From Cronobacter dublinensis subsp. dublinensis LMG 23823 (GTDB lineage: Bacteria; Pseudomonadota; Gammaproteobacteria; Enterobacterales; Enterobacteriaceae): a DNA stretch of 64,000 nt. The notes under the pieces are model-generated. The model was not told the origin of the DNA. It ran no database searches and saw only the letters and a program-made list of their open reading frames with translations. The DNA is taken from the NCBI RefSeq assembly GCF_001277235.1, contig NZ_CP012266.1:2728001-2792000 (forward strand), read 5' to 3'. Positions 43,083 to 51,507 of this stretch are shown piece after piece. Numbering within the stretch: position 1 is the stretch's first letter; each line of letters begins with the position of its first letter. The position numbers and the translations under genes were made by a program.

Positions 43083-44504
43083 TTACGCGGCAAGATATTT
43101 CGCCATCACGCTTGTCTTGTAGTCGCTGTATGCGCCACCGCCCTGTTTGGCGGTCGTCACGACCCAACTGAACGCGTCAGCCGTGTGGTTAATGCTGATA
43201 AGACGCGCGGCCTCTTCACGACGGATTTGCATCTGCTCGGCGGCGGGCAGCACATCAAGCGCAAAGGAGAGCGCTACCTGGTCCAGGAACCATTCACAGT
43301 TTTCCGCCACCAGGTTGCGGTCGATAAAGCGCGCCACGATGTCGAGGTAACGGAAATTCGCCTCAGTGGGACGGGCATAAATAAAGCCGCCGAGCACGCG
43401 CTCCCAGAGCGGCGCGCCGTCGCTGCAGGTCAGGATCAGGTCGGCGTTATCGAGACGCGTATACACATCGGCCCAGGGTTTGCGCACCAGGCAGTCGGCA
43501 TCCAGCAGAATGACCGGCGTGTCGAACTGCTCCAGCGCATGGCGCAGGAAGACAAAACGGCGTGAAGCGTAATGCACGTTAATGCCGCGCACCGGTTCGA
43601 TGACTTCACTGCTAAGAGAAAGGTTCAGGCCAGGAAACGCCGCCTGCATGTCGCGCACGCGGGCTTCGCAGCGCGCGTCGCAGTTATAGATGTGCAGATG
43701 CACATCAAGTGCAGTGCCGTTTGTTTCATAAACGGATGCCACCAGCGCCTGAGCGTGGTCGAAGAAATATTTCGGATCGCAGGAAACCAGCACCGTGGTG
43801 TTGCCGGTCGCGGCTTTCGCGATGTGCCAGCGGTAGCGGCTGTAGTCCGGCAGCGGCAGCGCGTCGTTCAGCGGGCGGAAATCGATAAAGGAATCCGGGC
43901 AGCCGCCGAGCTTGTAAATTCCGCAGACGATCATTAGCAATACCAGCGACTCTTCTTCTATTAAGGAAGAGTCCGCCGTCAGCGCCTGAATCACCACCTG
44001 CGCCTGGTTGTAATCTTCTTCCATCAGGCAGATAAGCAAAAGGATTTTCAAAACCGGCGCGCTGGTGCTCAGGCGTGACAGGTGGTTGGAGATTAAAAAG
44101 ACAGCACCATCTATCTCATTAACGCGAAACAGCAGCTGAATAGCCGCTACGATAAAATTCACAGAGTCGTCACGCTGTAGCGCCTGCACCACATGCGCGG
44201 TGACCTGTTCGCCAAAGCCTTCTGCGGCAACAATCTGATGCCCCTGCTTTTTGCTGTCGAATACTTGGTTGGCGAGCGTCGCGGCACACAGCAGGTGTTT
44301 CACCGCCAGCGCTTTTTCTTCTTCCAGGCTGGTTTGCGCCGCCATGATGGCAGGCTCCAGCGCGGCGTAATCGGTGCTCCAGAAGTGCAGAACCTCCGCC
44401 ACCAGGTGCGACGGCATAACATCCGCTTCCGGCAGATAGATATCGCGGGTGAAGAGGTCACGGTAGTACTGATGCATTGCACGACACTGGGCAAACTGAT
44501 TCAT
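43083..44504 (-). CDS. Glycosyltransferase-like protein of the flagellin island
   Basis: A 473-residue protein. The C-terminal half (about 230-470) looks like a GT-A fold: TTVLVSCDPKYFFDHAQALV start, HIYNCDARCE, and a DxD-type metal motif in VILLDADCLVRKPWADVY (about residue 360), then FIYARPTEANFRYLDIV and ENCEWFLDQVALSFALD. The N-terminal half is α-helical and of no recognised family. The ATG at 44504 is preceded by GAG about 8 bases upstream; earlier in-frame starts run to 44753 through the fliC terminator and are rejected. It lies directly between fliC and the OGT-type gene, so flagellin or its glycan is the likely acceptor. Confidence 0.78.
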   Translation of the reverse strand: MNQFAQCRAMHQYYRDLFTRDIYLPEADVMPSHLVAEVLHFWSTDYAALEPAIMAAQTSLEEEKALAVKHLLCAATLANQVFDSKKQGHQIVAAEGFGEQVTAHVVQALQRDDSVNFIVAAIQLLFRVNEIDGAVFLISNHLSRLSTSAPVLKILLLICLMEEDYNQAQVVIQALTADSSLIEEESLVLLMIVCGIYKLGGCPDSFIDFRPLNDALPLPDYSRYRWHIAKAATGNTTVLVSCDPKYFFDHAQALVASVYETNGTALDVHLHIYNCDARCEARVRDMQAAFPGLNLSLSSEVIEPVRGINVHYASRRFVFLRHALEQFDTPVILLDADCLVRKPWADVYTRLDNADLILTCSDGAPLWERVLGGFIYARPTEANFRYLDIVARFIDRNLVAENCEWFLDQVALSFALDVLPAAEQMQIRREEAARLISINHTADAFSWVVTTAKQGGGAYSDYKTSVMAKYLAA

Positions 44505-44726
44505 CGGTTTTAACTCATCATTAATTGCAACACGCGACGGCGTTATGCCAGTCAATCCGGCCATATCTGTCGCAACCTTGGGGGTGAATTCCCTTCGCGG
44601 CATACAAAGAGGAAACTTTCCTGAAAGGGTAACACCGGGGGCGCAGGCATAATGGAGGGAAAAACCCCGCGAATAGCGGCTTATTTTGAAGATTGCATTT
44701 AAGGAATGGGCCGATAACTGACAGGC

Positions 44727-44757
44727 AAAAAAAAAGGTTGCTGTTTCCAGCAACCTT
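44727..44757 (-). terminator. Terminator of fliC
   Basis: AAGGTTGCTG-GAAA-CAGCAACCTT followed by nine T residues on the minus strand, 20 bases after the fliC stop. The glycosylation genes downstream need read-through or their own promoter; none is obvious in 44505-44726. Confidence 0.95.
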
Positions 44758-44777
44758 TTTGAAAGCTTGAGCGTCTA

Positions 44778-45614
44778 TTAACGCAGCAGGGACAGCATAG
44801 ACTGCGGAACCTGGTTTGCCTGAGACAGTACAGAAGTACCAGCCTGTTGCAGGATCTGAGCACGAGACATGTTAGAAACTTCGGTCGCGTAGTCAGCGTC
44901 CTGAATACGGGACTGTGCCGCAGACAGGTTGTTGATAGAGTTGTTCAGGTTGTTGATGGTAGATTCAAAACGGTTCTGAATCGCACCCATGTTAGAACGA
45001 GCACCATCAATTTTAGCGATAGCAGCGTCAGCAGCAGAAATTACTGATTTAGCAGAGGCGTTATCAGAGATAGTGGTCTTCAGGTTAGTATCCAGGCTAC
45101 CAGAAGTCGCGTTGATCAGGGCATTGCTGCCGATACCGATAGTATCGTTAGTAGAAACACCTGCACCAACCTGAATGTTCAGGGAAGAAGTAACAGAGCC
45201 ATCCAGCAGTTTTTTGCCGTTGAAGTTAGCACCACCAGCGATACGGTCGATTTCAGCCAGACGCTGAGTAATTTCCGTGTTAACAGAAGTCAGGTCGCTG
45301 GAACCGTTGGTGTCGTTTGCAGCCTGAACAGCCAGCTCACGGATACGCTGTAAGTTGGTGTTGATTTCGTTCAGGTTACCTTCAGCGGTCTGAACCAGGG
45401 AGATGCCGTCGTTAGCGTTACGAGCAGCCTGGGTCATACCTTTAACCTGAGAGGTCATACGGTTAGCAATCGCCTGGCCAGCAGCGTCATCTTTAGCGCT
45501 GTTGATACGCAGACCAGAGGACAGACGCTCGATAGCAGTGCCCAGAGCAGACTGAGATTTGTTCAGGTTGTTCTGAGTGGTCAGGGACAAAAGGTTAGTA
45601 TTGATAACTGACAT
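44778..45614 (-). CDS. fliC: Flagellin FliC, short form
   Basis: Flagellin is the filament subunit. This one has only 278 residues (E. coli K-12: 498). The conserved D0/D1 ends are complete: MSVINTNLLSLTTQNNLNKS, the TLR5-recognised LQRIRELAVQAAN (about residues 88-100) and the C-terminal IQDADYATEVSNMSRAQILQ to SMLSLLR. The centre (about 165-190) is a short linker rich in Ser, Thr and Asn, so the D2/D3 domains are essentially absent. Codon use is strongly biased toward frequent codons, as expected for high expression. Sigma-28 promoter upstream, strong terminator downstream. Confidence 0.98.
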   Translation of the reverse strand: MSVINTNLLSLTTQNNLNKSQSALGTAIERLSSGLRINSAKDDAAGQAIANRMTSQVKGMTQAARNANDGISLVQTAEGNLNEINTNLQRIRELAVQAANDTNGSSDLTSVNTEITQRLAEIDRIAGGANFNGKKLLDGSVTSSLNIQVGAGVSTNDTIGIGSNALINATSGSLDTNLKTTISDNASAKSVISAADAAIAKIDGARSNMGAIQNRFESTINNLNNSINNLSAAQSRIQDADYATEVSNMSRAQILQQAGTSVLSQANQVPQSMLSLLR

Positions 45615-45686
45615 AATTTAATTCCTTCAAAAATTGGGTTTAGGTTCGGTGCCTAACACTCACGGCGTCTCTCACCGTCAACAAGG

Positions 45687-45713
45687 TTATCGACGCTTCT
45701 TAAAAAGACTTTA
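45687..45713 (-). promoter_or_regulatory. Sigma-28 promoter of fliC
   Basis: On the minus strand TAAAGTCT-N11-GTCGATAA matches the FliA consensus at 14 of 16 positions with exact spacing, about 73 bases before the fliC start. The 5' leader is therefore about 65 bases long. Confidence 0.9.
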
Positions 45714-45988
45714 GAAACAAACTCAAAAATTTTACATCACATTGTTTTTTAATGATTTATTTTATTTAATGTTCCTTTATAAGGCTCCCGACTAAGATTA
45801 TTCTTATGCTTTGGATTAATATATTATGCGTATTTTTTCCCCGCATGATTCCTTATAAATCGTGAGAGCGCGGGTTTCTTTTTACGGGCATATAAAGAAG
45901 GGAAATGATTTCGCTTAGGGCGCGCTATCGGTTCAATAGCCCGCGAGTCTGTCATCTATTCCTGCGATTATTTTTTTGCCGCCGGGAG

Positions 45989-46015
45989 TAAACTTTTGCC
46001 TTGCGTCGCCGATAA
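45989..46015 (+). promoter_or_regulatory. Sigma-28 promoter of fliDST
   Basis: TAAACTTT-N11-GCCGATAA matches the FliA consensus at 15 of 16 positions, 37 bases before the fliD ATG. Stretch 45714-45988 between the two divergent promoters is AT-rich and holds no gene. Confidence 0.92.
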
Positions 46016-46052
46016 GACACTGAAACGACCATCGACCTCAAGGAAATCACGC

Positions 46053-47483
46053 ATGGCTACAATCAGTAATCTCGGGGTAGGCTCGAATCTTGGGCTTGCC
46101 GATCTGTATGACAAGCTGGAAGCGGCAGAGCAGACCAAACTGACGGTTATCACCAAACAGCAGAGCACCTATAACACGCAGCTGAGCGCTTACAGCAAGC
46201 TGCAAAGTTCGCTGCAAAGCCTGCAGACCGCGACAGCAACGCTTGGCAAAACCGCGACCTGGAACTCGACCTCGGTCAGCAGTACCAATACCGCCTTTGC
46301 CGCCACCACGACCAGTGATGCGATGGTAGGTGATTACACCGTTAACGTGAAGCAGTTGGCGAAAGCGCAGGTGCTGACGTCAGGCTCTATCGCCAGCAGC
46401 ACCTCGCAGCTTGGCGCGACCACCGGCACCACCCGCACCGTGACCATTACCCAGCCGGGCACTACCAAGCCGCTGACCGTTTCCCTTGCCGATGGCGATA
46501 CTTCGCTTAACGGCATCGCGAAAGCTATCAATAAAGCAGGCGGTAATGTTTCCGCGAGCGTGATTAAAGCGTCTGACGGCGATTTCCGCCTGATGCTGAC
46601 CTCGAAAACCACCGGCACCAACGCGGATATGACTGTCAAGGTCACCGGCGATGACACGCTGCAGGGCGTTATCGGCTTCGATTCCAGCACCAAAACCGGC
46701 GCGCTCTCTATCCAGACGGGTTCGCAGAACGCCAAAGTGGTCGTCAACGATATCGAAATCGAGCGCTCAACCAACATTATTTCCGATGCACTGCCCGGCA
46801 CGACGCTGACGCTGAAAGCCCAGAGCACCGCCAACGAAACGCTGTCCGTCACGCGTGCGACCGACGCGAACAAAAAGGCCGTGACCGACTGGGTCAGCGC
46901 GTATAACTCGCTGCAGTCGACCATCGCTTCGCTGACCAAATATGTCAAAGTGGATGCAGGCGCCACCCAGTCTGCCAACAACGGCGCGCTGATTGGCGAC
47001 GGTAACGTGCGTTCAGTGCAGTCTCAGCTGCGCAGCACGCTGACGGAAGTACAGAGCGGCAGCTACGCTATCCTCGCGCAGCTCGGCGTGACGCAGGACC
47101 CGGTTATGGCCGCCGATGGCGCCGCGGGCGTGCTGAAAATCGACGACGCCAAGCTGACCAAAGCGCTGAACGAGAATCCGGACGCCGTTCAGGCCTACTT
47201 TGTGGGCGACGGTAAAACCACCGGTCTCGCCACCAAAATGAACAACACCCTGACCTCGATGCTCAGCACCACCACGGGCAAAGAAGGGGTAATTCAGAAC
47301 GCGAAAAACAGCATTAACGACACGCTGAAATCGCTTGATAAGCGTTACACCGCGATGGAAGCGTCCATCGAAGCGACCATGGCACGTTATAAGTCGCAGT
47401 TCAGCAACCTGGATTCTATGGTGAACAAACTGAACAGCACCTCGACGTACCTGACCAAACAGTTCTCTTCTTCAAGCAGTTAA
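46053..47483 (+). CDS. fliD: Flagellar filament cap protein FliD
   Basis: FliD forms the cap under which flagellin folds at the filament tip. It has 476 residues (E. coli 468). N-terminal (ISNLGVGSNLGLADLYDKLE) and C-terminal (STYLTKQFSSS) coiled-coil ends are conserved, the middle is Thr/Ser-rich and variable. The ATG at 46053 has AAGGAAATCACGC upstream. First of fliDST, sigma-28 driven. Glycosylation of the cap by the neighbouring island is possible but not shown. Confidence 0.97.
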   Translation: MATISNLGVGSNLGLADLYDKLEAAEQTKLTVITKQQSTYNTQLSAYSKLQSSLQSLQTATATLGKTATWNSTSVSSTNTAFAATTTSDAMVGDYTVNVKQLAKAQVLTSGSIASSTSQLGATTGTTRTVTITQPGTTKPLTVSLADGDTSLNGIAKAINKAGGNVSASVIKASDGDFRLMLTSKTTGTNADMTVKVTGDDTLQGVIGFDSSTKTGALSIQTGSQNAKVVVNDIEIERSTNIISDALPGTTLTLKAQSTANETLSVTRATDANKKAVTDWVSAYNSLQSTIASLTKYVKVDAGATQSANNGALIGDGNVRSVQSQLRSTLTEVQSGSYAILAQLGVTQDPVMAADGAAGVLKIDDAKLTKALNENPDAVQAYFVGDGKTTGLATKMNNTLTSMLSTTTGKEGVIQNAKNSINDTLKSLDKRYTAMEASIEATMARYKSQFSNLDSMVNKLNSTSTYLTKQFSSSSS

Positions 47484-47492
47484 GGAACGGAT

Positions 47493-47903
47493 ATGTACAA
47501 TAGTTCTGGTGTTCAGGCCTACCAGCAGGTAGGCCTGGAGAGTGCGGTAATGAGCGCAAGTCCACACCAGCTGGTCGTAATGTTGTTTGACGGGGCACTC
47601 AGTGCCCTTGTCCGCGCGCGCCTGTTTATCGAACAGGGCGACACCCAGGCGAAAGGTCAGGCGCTGACCAAAGCCATCAACATTATTGATAACGGACTGA
47701 AGGCCGGCCTGAATATGGATATTGGCGGAGATCTGCCCCAAAACCTGGCCTCGCTTTATGAATACATGGTGCGACGTTTACTGCATGCGAACCTGCGTAA
47801 CGATGTTGATGCCATCACTGAAGTCGAAACTCTGATGACCAATATTGCTGACGCCTGGAAGCAGATTGGCCCTGGCTCTACTATCGCGCAGGAAACCTTC
47901 TGA
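47493..47903 (+). CDS. fliS: Flagellin export chaperone FliS
   Basis: FliS binds the C-terminal D0 part of flagellin in the cytoplasm and keeps it unfolded for export. The 136-residue length equals E. coli, with the four-helix bundle core (SPHQLVVMLFDGALSALVRA; KAINIIDNGLKAGLNMDIGG). The stop overlaps the fliT start (TGATG). Confidence 0.97.
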   Translation: MYNSSGVQAYQQVGLESAVMSASPHQLVVMLFDGALSALVRARLFIEQGDTQAKGQALTKAINIIDNGLKAGLNMDIGGDLPQNLASLYEYMVRRLLHANLRNDVDAITEVETLMTNIADAWKQIGPGSTIAQETF

Positions 47904-48265
47904 TGAATGATTTCATCTCATCCCTAAATAACTGGCAGGCGCTTTACGCGCTTAGTAATACCATGCTCAGCCTGGCGAATTCAGGACAGTGGGATGAGCT
48001 GATTGAACAGGAAGTGAAATACGTGGCGCTGGTTGAGGCTATCGCCAGCAACCCGGTCGAGCCGGACAACAGCGTATTTCAGGAAAAAGCGCGCGAGATG
48101 TTGACCAAAGTACTGGCGAACGAAGCGGCGTTAAAGACCAAACTTCAGGCGCGGATGGAAGAGCTGCGCGTGCTGATTGAGCATAACGGCAACCAGAAGT
48201 CGCTGGTGTCGACCTACGGCAATCTTTCCGGCAACGTGCTGATGCCGCACGACCTCAACCCGTAA
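47903..48265 (+). CDS. fliT: Flagellar chaperone and FlhDC antagonist FliT
   Basis: FliT is the chaperone of FliD; when free it binds FlhC and blocks class 2 transcription. It has 120 residues (E. coli 121), all helical (SLNNWQALYALSNTMLSLA; LTKVLANEAALKTKLQARM). The start overlaps the fliS stop by 1 base. A hairpin-like TTTTCCCG/GGGAAAAA follows at about 48308-48327. Confidence 0.96.
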   Translation: MNDFISSLNNWQALYALSNTMLSLANSGQWDELIEQEVKYVALVEAIASNPVEPDNSVFQEKAREMLTKVLANEAALKTKLQARMEELRVLIEHNGNQKSLVSTYGNLSGNVLMPHDLNP

Positions 48266-48390
48266 TTTCCTGTCTGTCGGGGCACGGCGACCTGCCGCTG
48301 CCCTGCGCTTTTCCCGTCCGGGAAAAAGCCATTCCCGCGTTTTAGTGTGTGGTGAGTACCGCTGATGGAGCCACGTTAATGGTGGGTGAT

Positions 48391-48474
48391 GGTGGGTGCG
48401 CTTACGCTTACCCACCCTACACAACCCACAACCTCCTATCTGCATGTAGGGCGGGTAAGCAACGCGCACCCGCC
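48391..48474. repeat. Inverted pair of GTAGGG(C/T)GGGTAAGC palindromic elements
   Basis: Arm 1 (48391-48420, minus strand GTAGGGTGGGTAAGCGTAAG...) and arm 2 (48446-48474, plus strand GTAGGGCGGGTAAGCAACG...) are about 30 bases long, mostly identical and inverted, with a 25-base spacer. Each arm is itself partly palindromic (GGTGGGT...ACCCACC). It looks like a dispersed enteric palindromic repeat. It occupies the fliT-yedD gap where E. coli has amyA. Confidence 0.8.
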
Positions 48475-48506
48475 GTCATACAACCACAACGCCACATTCG
48501 CCCCTG

Positions 48507-48920
48507 TTACGGCAACGGCGTGTCGAGCGGGTTTTTTGCGAGGAAATCCGCGCATTCGGTTGTCGGACGGTCAACGCGTTTAAGCGTCATCCCGGCATAT
48601 TCCAGCGTGTCGCCTTCGCGCTCAATCGAATACACCTCAAGCTTGCTCGTCACGTTGTAAAGATCGTTGTCGCGACGCATCAGCTTGCCGGGCAGCGCAA
48701 TCACCCGCTGCCACTGGCGACAATCGAGCGTGTCGCCCGCAGGCGTCACGACCAGGCTCGCAATGGCCTGCGGGCTCACCAGCTTGCTCTGCGGCCCGTT
48801 CGACTGCCAGTACCCCGCTATCCCCGCTGGCGGCGGCGTTTTCACCACCTCGTTGTAGTTCTCCACCTGAACGCATCCGCTCAGCCCCAGCATCATCAAT
48901 CCCAGCGCGATTTTTTTCAT
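48507..48920 (-). CDS. yedD: YedD lipoprotein
   Basis: A 137-residue lipoprotein, the E. coli YedD length, with signal MKKIALGLMMLGLSGC (lipobox LSGC, Cys16). The mature part has the YedD pattern GIAGYWQSNGPQSKLVSPQA. Function unknown. The ATG at 48920 follows AGGACAAACG; an earlier start at 48959 is unlikely. Divergent from yedE. Confidence 0.93.
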   Translation of the reverse strand: MKKIALGLMMLGLSGCVQVENYNEVVKTPPPAGIAGYWQSNGPQSKLVSPQAIASLVVTPAGDTLDCRQWQRVIALPGKLMRRDNDLYNVTSKLEVYSIEREGDTLEYAGMTLKRVDRPTTECADFLAKNPLDTPLP

Positions 48921-49124
48921 CGTTTGTCCTGCCTGTGAAGAAAAAAAAGATTGTGGCATTAAAGCGTTAACGCTTCCACCCCAACGCCGCGCCGCAGGAA
49001 TTGATCCAGATTCGCTTTTGCAGAATTTTTGCTGTGCGAAAACGGACAGCGGCGTAATATGCGGGCTTCTTTGGCGCCCCTCGCGGCGCTTTTTAGTTCC
49101 GTCTGAGTTCAGAGGCTAAAATTC

Positions 49125-50342
49125 ATGTCATGGCACGACTTTAAACAGCAATATCTCATCCGTTTCTGGGCCCCGCTGCCCGCCGTTATCGCCGCAGGCA
49201 TCCTCTCCACTTATTATTTCGGCATCACCGGCACCTTCTGGGCCGTCACCGGCGAATTCACCCGCTGGGGCGGACAGCTGTTACAGCTGCTCGGCGTGCA
49301 TACCGAAACCTGGGGCTACTTTAAACTGATTCATCTGGAAGGCACCCCGCTTACCCGCATCGACGGGATGATGATTATCGGCATGTTCGGCGGCTGTTTT
49401 GCGGCCGCGCTGTGGGCTAACAATGTGAAGCTGCGCCTGCCGCAGCATCGCATCCGCATTATCCAGGCGGTGGCAGGCGGCATCATTGCGGGCTTCGGCG
49501 CGCGTCTCGCCATGGGCTGCAACCTCGCGGCGTTCTTTACCGGCATTCCGCAGTTTTCCCTGCACGCGTGGTTTTTCGCGCTGGCGACGGCGATCGGCTC
49601 CTGGTTTGGTGCGCGCTTTACGCTGCTGCCGCTGTTTCGCATCCCGGTCAAAATGCAAAAAGTGAGCGCTGCCGCGCCGCTGACGCAAAAGCCGGATCAG
49701 GCTAAGCGCCGCTTTCGCCTCGGCATGCTGATATTCGCGGGCATGATCGGCTGGGCGCTGCTCACCGCGATGAACGCCCCGAAACTGGGTCTCGCGATGC
49801 TGTTCGGCGTCGGTTTCGGCCTGCTTATTGAGCGCGCGCAGATCTGCTTTACCTCGGCGTTTCGCGATATGTGGATAACCGGGCGCACCCATATGGCCAA
49901 AGCGATTATTTTCGGCATGGCGGTCAGCGCCATCGGCATTTTTAGCTATGTGCAATTAGGCGCCGAGCCGAAAATCATGTGGGCAGGCCCGAACGCCGTG
50001 CTGGGCGGCCTGCTGTTCGGCTTCGGGATTGTGCTGGCGGGCGGCTGTGAAACCGGCTGGATGTATCGCGCCGTAGAAGGCCAGGTGCATTACTGGTGGG
50101 TCGGGCTTGGTAACGTTATCGGCTCCACGATACTCGCCTATTTCTGGGATGACCTGTCTCCGTCGCTCGCCACGAGCTGGGACAAAATCAACCTGCTGAA
50201 CACCTTCGGGCCGCTCGGCGGGCTGCTGGTGACGTATCTGCTGCTGTTCGCCGCGCTGATGCTGGTCATTGCGCAGGAGAAACGCTTCTTCCGCCGTCAG
50301 AAACCGACCGCCGCCGTTGCCGCCATTAAGGAGAGCGCATGA
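49125..50342 (+). CDS. yedE: YedE, YeeE/YedE-family sulfur or selenium transporter
   Basis: A 405-residue inner-membrane protein (E. coli 401), with about ten helices in two similar halves, each with a conserved cysteine motif: GCNLAAFFTGIPQFS and AGGCETGWMYRAVEG. Homologues such as YeeE/TsuA take up thiosulfate through such cysteines; YedE is linked by others to selenium use. Overlaps yedF by 4 bases, so the two form a unit. Confidence 0.95.
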   Translation: MSWHDFKQQYLIRFWAPLPAVIAAGILSTYYFGITGTFWAVTGEFTRWGGQLLQLLGVHTETWGYFKLIHLEGTPLTRIDGMMIIGMFGGCFAAALWANNVKLRLPQHRIRIIQAVAGGIIAGFGARLAMGCNLAAFFTGIPQFSLHAWFFALATAIGSWFGARFTLLPLFRIPVKMQKVSAAAPLTQKPDQAKRRFRLGMLIFAGMIGWALLTAMNAPKLGLAMLFGVGFGLLIERAQICFTSAFRDMWITGRTHMAKAIIFGMAVSAIGIFSYVQLGAEPKIMWAGPNAVLGGLLFGFGIVLAGGCETGWMYRAVEGQVHYWWVGLGNVIGSTILAYFWDDLSPSLATSWDKINLLNTFGPLGGLLVTYLLLFAALMLVIAQEKRFFRRQKPTAAVAAIKESA

Positions 50343-50572
50343 ACGCTATTACCCCTGACTACCGCCTGGATATGTCCGGCGAGCCTTGCCCTTATCCTGC
50401 CGTCGCCACGCTCGAAGCGCTGCCGCAGCTGAAAAAAGGCGAGATTCTCGAAGTGATTAGCGACTGCCCGCAGTCAATCAACAACATTCCGCTGGATGCG
50501 CGCAACCACGGCTATACGGTGCTGGATATCCAGCAGGATGGCCCGACTATCCGCTATCTTATTCAGAAATAA
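50339..50572 (+). CDS. yedF: YedF, TusA-family sulfur carrier
   Basis: A 77-residue TusA/SirA-fold protein with the active-site motif GEPCPYPAVATLEAL (Cys17 region) that carries persulfide or selenide. Translationally coupled with yedE (ATGA overlap), suggesting it receives the sulfur or selenium species the transporter brings in. Confidence 0.95.
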   Translation: MNAITPDYRLDMSGEPCPYPAVATLEALPQLKKGEILEVISDCPQSINNIPLDARNHGYTVLDIQQDGPTIRYLIQK

Positions 50573-50578
50573 CCCGCT

Positions 50579-50602
50579 GCGCCCTCTCTGTCGGGAGGGC
50601 GC
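50579..50602. terminator. Hairpin between yedF and yedK
   Basis: GCGCCCTC-TCTGTCGG-GAGGGCGC is a perfect 8-bp stem 6 bases after the yedF stop. There is no T run, so it may be an attenuator or an RNA-stabilising stem rather than a terminator. Confidence 0.5.
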
Positions 50603-50650
50603 GTGGTTCCTGCCCTATACTTCGGTAAAGCCTGTGACCGGAGCCCTGCT

Positions 50651-51334
50651 ATGTGCGGCCGATTTGCCCAGACCTTAAGCCGTGAAGAATACCTCGCGGC
50701 GCTTGATGAAAATACCGAGCGCGATATTCCCTTCGACCCGGAGCCGCTCTCGCGCTTCAACGTCGCGCCCGGCACGCGTGTGCTGTTGCTGAACCAGCGC
50801 GACGACACGCTGCATCTCGACCCGGTCCACTGGGGCTATGCGCCGCCGTGGTGGCACAAAACGCCGCTGATTAACGCTCGCGTCGAAACCGCCGCCAGCA
50901 GCCGGATGTTTAAACCGCTGTGGCAGCACGGGCGCGCTATCGTCTTTGCGGATGGCTGGTATGAGTGGAAGCGCGACGGCGATAAAAAGCAGCCGTATTT
51001 CATTCACCGCGCCGATGGCGAGCCACTGTTTTTCGCCGCCATCGGCAAAGCGCCGTTCGACGCAGGCCATGAGCACGAAGGGTTTGTGATTGTCACCGCG
51101 GCTGCGGACAAAGGGCTGATTGATATTCACGATCGTCGCCCGGTGGCGTTGACCGCCGAAGCCGCGCTCGCCTGGCTTAGCCCGGAAACCTCCGACGCCC
51201 GCGCAGGCGAGCTGGCGCACGACGCGGCCCTCGACCCGGACGCGTTTATCTGGCACCCGGTAGACCGCGCGGTGGGGAATATCAGAAACCAGAGCCCCGA
51301 TCTCCTGACGCCCATCGATAACCCGCTGGCGTAA
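50651..51334 (+). CDS. yedK: SRAP-domain abasic-site protein YedK
   Basis: YedK (HMCES homologue) covalently caps abasic sites in single-stranded DNA through Cys2. The 227-residue protein (E. coli 222) starts MCGRFAQ, so Cys2 becomes N-terminal after Met removal. Other active-site parts are NARVETAASS (Asn), WYEWKRDG (Glu) and DIHDRRPVAL (His). The ATG at 50651 is thus fixed by chemistry; the frame to 50603 is an extension without support. Confidence 0.95.
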   Translation: MCGRFAQTLSREEYLAALDENTERDIPFDPEPLSRFNVAPGTRVLLLNQRDDTLHLDPVHWGYAPPWWHKTPLINARVETAASSRMFKPLWQHGRAIVFADGWYEWKRDGDKKQPYFIHRADGEPLFFAAIGKAPFDAGHEHEGFVIVTAAADKGLIDIHDRRPVALTAEAALAWLSPETSDARAGELAHDAALDPDAFIWHPVDRAVGNIRNQSPDLLTPIDNPLA

Positions 51335-51405
51335 CGCTTTTATTAGATAATCCGCCGCGTTGCGGGCATCATGTTAAGGAAAACCTTAACCAGAGAACGG
51401 ATACC

Positions 51406-51480
51406 ATGCGCAAAACGACGATTATTTTACTGGTAGTGGCGGCAGTAGTCTGGGGTGCTGACTATATGGGCTGGCTGTAA
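51406..51480 (+). CDS. YoaJ-like small membrane protein
   Basis: A 24-codon frame starting MRKTTIILLVVAAVVWG and ending YMGWL. The layout (basic start, one hydrophobic helix, Gly-Trp at the end) and the first seven residues resemble E. coli YoaJ (24 residues, starts MKKTTIIMMG). It has AGAGAACGG upstream. A perfect GTTAAGG-AAAA-CCTTAAC hairpin at 51373-51390 lies just before the ribosome site and may regulate it. It would be an inner-membrane peptide of unknown role. E. coli yoaJ is elsewhere in the genome. Confidence 0.65.
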   Translation: MRKTTIILLVVAAVVWGADYMGWL

Positions 51481-51507
51481 GGGCCGCTAAACGCCGATCA
51501 GCCGCCC

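Noticed and set aside
44691..44717. GCCGATAA on the plus strand after fliC
   Set aside because: The -35 position (GATTGCAT) does not match FliA and no plus-strand gene follows.
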